From Desulfopila aestuarii DSM 18488 (lineage in GTDB: Bacteria; Desulfobacterota; Desulfobulbia; Desulfobulbales; Desulfocapsaceae): 64,000 nt of DNA. The DNA is taken from assembly GCF_900143695.1 (NCBI RefSeq), contig NZ_FRFE01000001.1, positions 62,001 to 126,000 of the forward strand, given 5' to 3'. Shown piece by piece: positions 61,138 to 64,000 of the stretch. The notes beneath the pieces are model-generated. The model had not been told where the DNA came from, ran no database searches, and saw only the letters and a list, made by a program, of their open reading frames with translations. A program made the position numbers and the translations under genes. Numbering within the stretch: the first letter of the stretch is position 1; every line of letters begins with the position of its first letter.

Positions 61138-62304
61138 TTAACCCAACAAGGTTAGTGTAACGGTTTCATTAAGAAAACATGATTGTTTTTGTCTTCCTGC
61201 CGGAGCATACTCGCCATAGGTATAAAAACCGATAAGAGGTACCTCGTATCCTGCAATTTGACGTATTTCAGCTATTTCCTCCCCGATCCTTGACCCTAAA
61301 ACAATTTTTCTGGCCATGCAGCTATAGATAAAAATGACCTTGGGGGAGATATCTGGATATTTTTTTTTCCAATCAGTTACAGCATCTTCAGCTGCTTTTC
61401 TGGCTGCCCCAATCACATCATCTTCGTTGCCCATGGTCATCTTCACCTGAGCCCCTTGGGGTACATCACCTGCAAAAATAATGGAGTTAGCCTTTCGATC
61501 AACACCCATAGTCGCACGGCAAAGAAAATAGTCCTCATCCTCTTCCTCGCCGGGCTCCAGCAGGCCAAGCGGATACTCCACACCCACAGCAGGCAGTTGA
61601 GAGGCATATTTACCAAGGAATTTCTCATATACTTGAAGCGCCGGCTGCCCATCCAGCTCATACACCACATTGTCCTCGGATTTTGTCACACATTTGGGAG
61701 TCCCGACCGGAAACCAGCCACAACCGATACCGGTGCTGAAGGACAAATCCCCTGTAATGCCGACCGCTACAACACTATCGGTATAAACTGCACCATTGTG
61801 ATATTGGTTGGTCTGGGAAAAAAATCCTCGATCCCCTGATGTTCCGCCGGCAATGATGACGTCTTTACCGAGAACAGAGTGAATTCCTTCAACGATCTTC
61901 ATCGCATTGCCGGTCAGACCATCGGAAAAAATCTGCAGATACCGTGGATTGACGTGTTGAAAAGCTTCACCAATTTTCACTCCAGCAAGGTAGGAGTCTT
62001 CTGATAGCGATGTTGTTACTGCAGTATGAAATTGCGTTGTATCAGCTGTCAGTGCCAGAACAACAACGGACTTTTCGCTTAAGCCTGAAGATGAAATCTC
62101 GCCATCCGTGGTACAGCCGATAAGCGGAATTCCCGCAGCAACAGAACTTATGCCCTCAAGTAATTGTTGCTGATCATAGCCTATATCAGCGAAGACCCAT
62201 AACATGCCAGGCCTGTCAACGACCTGCTTCATGACCTGCCGGGTAACCTCTCTACCCGCTTCGAACGAATCTGTTTCCGTGCTAACAGCGCTGAATGCCT
62301 TCAT
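61138..62304 (-). CDS. FIST-domain signal protein
   Basis: The 388-residue protein has the FIST N domain (PLIGCTTDGEISSSGLSEKSVVV region; IIAGGTSGDRGFF) and FIST C domain (VYEKFLGKYASQLP, YPLGL, FIYSCMARKIVLGSR, GFYTYGEYAP). FIST proteins are predicted to bind small ligands, perhaps amino acids, and are commonly linked to histidine kinases and methyl-accepting proteins. There is no signal peptide, so it works in the cytoplasm. Its gene precedes the hybrid kinase by 15 bases, and a strong hairpin lies upstream at 62361-62402. Confidence 0.93.
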   Translation of the reverse strand: MKAFSAVSTETDSFEAGREVTRQVMKQVVDRPGMLWVFADIGYDQQQLLEGISSVAAGIPLIGCTTDGEISSSGLSEKSVVVLALTADTTQFHTAVTTSLSEDSYLAGVKIGEAFQHVNPRYLQIFSDGLTGNAMKIVEGIHSVLGKDVIIAGGTSGDRGFFSQTNQYHNGAVYTDSVVAVGITGDLSFSTGIGCGWFPVGTPKCVTKSEDNVVYELDGQPALQVYEKFLGKYASQLPAVGVEYPLGLLEPGEEEDEDYFLCRATMGVDRKANSIIFAGDVPQGAQVKMTMGNEDDVIGAARKAAEDAVTDWKKKYPDISPKVIFIYSCMARKIVLGSRIGEEIAEIRQIAGYEVPLIGFYTYGEYAPAGRQKQSCFLNETVTLTLLG

Positions 62305-62360
62305 TCAAGAAATTCCTTGTCTTGTCAGATAACTGTCCACCTCCTAAAGATTACCAGGTT

Positions 62361-62402
62361 CTCTAACGAAAGATAGAGATTTCACTCTGTCTTTCGTTAG
62401 AG
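62361..62402 (-). terminator. 18-bp hairpin in the sensory operon
   Basis: The arms 62361-62378 and 62385-62402 pair over 18 positions, with a single G-T wobble, around a six-base loop. The hairpin lies between the stop of the 332-residue protein and the FIST start. No T run follows on the minus strand, so it may be a processing or partial termination site rather than a full terminator. Confidence 0.7.
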
Positions 62403-62427
62403 CTGGCTTCTTACGTGGATAGAACAC

Positions 62428-63426
62428 TTAACTGTCATACACCTGCAGGTATACCAGTGTCTGGTTCAACAGCTGATACGCGATTTCACCAAAGGTGATC
62501 GGTCCGACAAATGGCGCAGTGCTTTTGCCTTCGAGACCGGAATAGAGGTAATTAAGAATGCAATTACAGGAAAAAACCACGCTTTCATCCGACAATCCAA
62601 TTTTTTGCAATTGCGTAGTAAAAGCTGAGGCATAGTCCTCAACAGCCTTGGCATGTTTATATCGAACCCCGCTGAAGACAGGTGCATAAAACGCCACCTC
62701 ACCGGTATTCTGATCAACATTCTGGAAGCTGATATTGACCAATGCTCCATAATAATCAGCAACCAGAGGGAGTTTTGTGTCAAGCTTGTTCCGTTCAATA
62801 TACGCGGCGAAATTTTCCTTTACCCCATTAACGTTAACATCAGTGCATGAAAAGCCATCATCGGGGAAGGTCAAGGTATCACCGGCGCTTTGTTCGAAAA
62901 TATTCACAATACCGACATCAATAACCTTTCCCGGTGGCAAGGTGACATGCATGACAATGGCGGCTTTTTCAAGAACCTCACCCGACTCGCCATTTACAAC
63001 TTTGGGTGAAATCTTACCGAGGTCATCAAGATGTACACCTGAAATCCAGCCTATCAGGGGTCGTGCACCAAAATCTTTATAATTCGGGGCATTGATAGCA
63101 AAAGTACTGTGTACCTCGCTCATTGCCGGAATAATGATAAAGCTGAAACCGCTTTCTCCTCCGTCACAATAGACCTGACCCAATTGATTCTGATCGTAGG
63201 CCTGTATCTCTACTTTTGAGGCCATTGCCGATATGTCGGTAACAAAAATCTTATCCTTTGACACCATGCCACCTTGCTCAGGTGAAATGAAATAAGGAAT
63301 CGTGCCCCCAATCCACTTGCCTTTTGGTAGTTGACCGAGGAGTGCTTCATCCCCGGCAAGTAAAAGTGTTTTGCCTTCTGAAATGAATTTCGCGACTTCG
63401 GCTGAAGTCAAAATGTCCTGTTGCAT
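62428..63426 (-). CDS. uncharacterised 332-residue protein of the FIST operon
   Basis: I do not recognise a named activity. The protein starts with ILTSAEVAKFISEGKTLLLAGDEALL, continues with GKWIGGTIPYFI and has a late FSCNCILNYLYSGLEGK segment with two cysteines, similar in position to the FYSCMAR segment of FIST C proteins. The N-terminal GGTIPYF and the C-terminal NCILNYLYSG motifs suggest a distant relation to FIST-type sensors. No signal peptide or membrane span is present. The gene is nine bases downstream of the 77-residue gene and upstream of the FIST gene, so it belongs to the same operon. Confidence 0.8.
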   Translation of the reverse strand: MQQDILTSAEVAKFISEGKTLLLAGDEALLGQLPKGKWIGGTIPYFISPEQGGMVSKDKIFVTDISAMASKVEIQAYDQNQLGQVYCDGGESGFSFIIIPAMSEVHSTFAINAPNYKDFGARPLIGWISGVHLDDLGKISPKVVNGESGEVLEKAAIVMHVTLPPGKVIDVGIVNIFEQSAGDTLTFPDDGFSCTDVNVNGVKENFAAYIERNKLDTKLPLVADYYGALVNISFQNVDQNTGEVAFYAPVFSGVRYKHAKAVEDYASAFTTQLQKIGLSDESVVFSCNCILNYLYSGLEGKSTAPFVGPITFGEIAYQLLNQTLVYLQVYDS

Positions 63427-63435
63427 AATGTCTCC

Positions 63436-63669
63436 TTATCCGAAGATGGTTTTGAGATCGGTTTGGACTGTGGGAGCCGCACTATTCTTTTCAAATAGAG
63501 CGTGTAGGTTATTTATAGCATCATTAATGTTTGCCGGCGAAGGGTCGGCACTGACAGTACGTACGGCGCGACCGAGAAAAATTTTTGCCGCCAGAAATTT
63601 CAGTTCATAGGTCTTTTTCCCGGTTACGATATCTTTCCATTGTGGTTTATTTTTTGGGGGAACATCCAT
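63436..63669 (-). CDS. small hypothetical protein of the FIST operon (77 aa)
   Basis: This 77-residue soluble protein begins MDVPPKNKPQWKDIVTGKK and includes LKFLAAKIFLGRAVRT and a helical INDAINNLHALFEKN. I do not know its family. GGAGG lies nine bases before the ATG. It is located between the alcohol dehydrogenase gene (75 bases upstream) and the 332-residue protein gene (nine bases downstream), so expression with them is likely. Confidence 0.7.
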   Translation of the reverse strand: MDVPPKNKPQWKDIVTGKKTYELKFLAAKIFLGRAVRTVSADPSPANINDAINNLHALFEKNSAAPTVQTDLKTIFG

Positions 63670-63744
63670 GAGAACATACCTCCATGATGGCTGGAAAATA
63701 TCTGCACTTGAGTGCGATATTCCCTCAAGTACAATATTGAAATA

Positions 63745-64000
63745 CTATAGAGCTGCCTCGTAAATGCTAGCAACCTCTGCATCCTTGAGTTGTGTTGGGT
63801 TCGTCAGACCACAGGCGTCTTTTTGGGCATTTCCGGTCATTATGGCGATGTCCTCTTTTCTGACATTTTTGCCATAGCGCTTACCAAGTTCGATCAGCCC
63901 GGCGGGTATACCGATGTCAGTGGATAATTGTTTGATGGCATCCAGACACTTCTCGGCAGCGGCTCGCATGGAAAGACCTTCAACATTTTCGCCGAGGAAC
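63745..64000 (-). CDS. iron-containing alcohol dehydrogenase, C-terminal part (cut by window end)
   Basis: Reading on the minus strand from base 64000, the frame is open without a start and gives FLGENVEGLSMRAAAEKC, LSTDIGIPAGLIELG, and IAIMTGNAQKDACGLTNP, the standard C-terminal end of group III alcohol dehydrogenases such as ethanol or 1,3-propanediol dehydrogenases. Only about 85 residues are inside the window; the cofactor- and metal-binding parts lie outside. It is probably the first visible gene of the operon with the FIST protein and kinases. Confidence 0.9.
   Translation of the reverse strand, partial: FLGENVEGLSMRAAAEKCLDAIKQLSTDIGIPAGLIELGKRYGKNVRKEDIAIMTGNAQKDACGLTNPTQLKDAEVASIYEAAL

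Overview
The window reads as one continuous bacterial chromosome segment of moderate GC with dense operons and no tRNA, rRNA, insertion sequence, prophage or CRISPR array that I can see. Gene content suggests an anaerobic, sulfur-metabolising member of the Desulfobacterota, probably Desulfobulbales-like: a glycyl radical enzyme with its activase, a TusA/DsrE/OsmC sulfur-relay operon that ends in a probable selenoprotein, a Pta-AckA pair, TRAP and SulP transporters, and many multi-domain histidine kinases. The lineage is an inference from gene content, not from a marker gene.

Layout. 0.3-6 kb (minus): a beta-CASP metallo-hydrolase, a Trm5-like tRNA methyltransferase, a cold-shock protein with a textbook terminator, and an ilvBN operon for acetohydroxyacid synthase I. 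Upstream of ilvB lie an unlisted 35-residue Val/Leu/Ile-rich leader peptide and a strong hairpin, a classical attenuator. 6-13.3 kb: an iron-type alcohol dehydrogenase, a soluble PAS hybrid kinase, a flavodoxin-fold reductase, thiD, a P-loop protein and an SRPBCC protein. 13.4-16 kb (minus): TusA-like, DsrE-like, TusA-OsmC fusion, then a MetE-like methyltransferase interrupted by a single in-frame TGA that is followed at once by a SECIS-like hairpin. I regard this as the most interesting item in the window.

17-26 kb: a glycyl radical activase and a HypD-type trans-4-hydroxy-L-proline dehydratase, an aspartate-type aminotransferase, a RimK-family ATP-grasp ligase and polyphosphate kinase 1. 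26-34.5 kb (minus): an SLC13-type anion carrier, then six envelope genes (two alpha/beta hydrolases, DUF4105, SYLF, MlaA lipoprotein, Spy-like protein) that look like an outer-membrane lipid module. 34.8-40.6 kb (minus): a complete RND tripartite efflux pump. 41-43.6 kb: a large secreted protein with Trp-rich repeats and a Gly/Tyr-rich, basic tail. 43.8-47.2 kb: pta-ackA.

48-56.5 kb (plus): polyphosphate kinase 2, a SulP transporter, then a TRAP transporter (dctP-dctQ-dctM) followed by a LytS/LytTR two-component pair. The family of the binding protein and the LytS type together suggest pyruvate or another 2-oxo acid as the substrate and signal. 56.6-64 kb is visibly more AT-rich: an ACT protein, then a minus-strand operon with an iron-type alcohol dehydrogenase (cut by the window end), two uncharacterised proteins, a FIST sensor protein, a hybrid kinase with two receivers and HPt, and a receiver-PAS-kinase. 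These appear to form one sensory phosphorelay.
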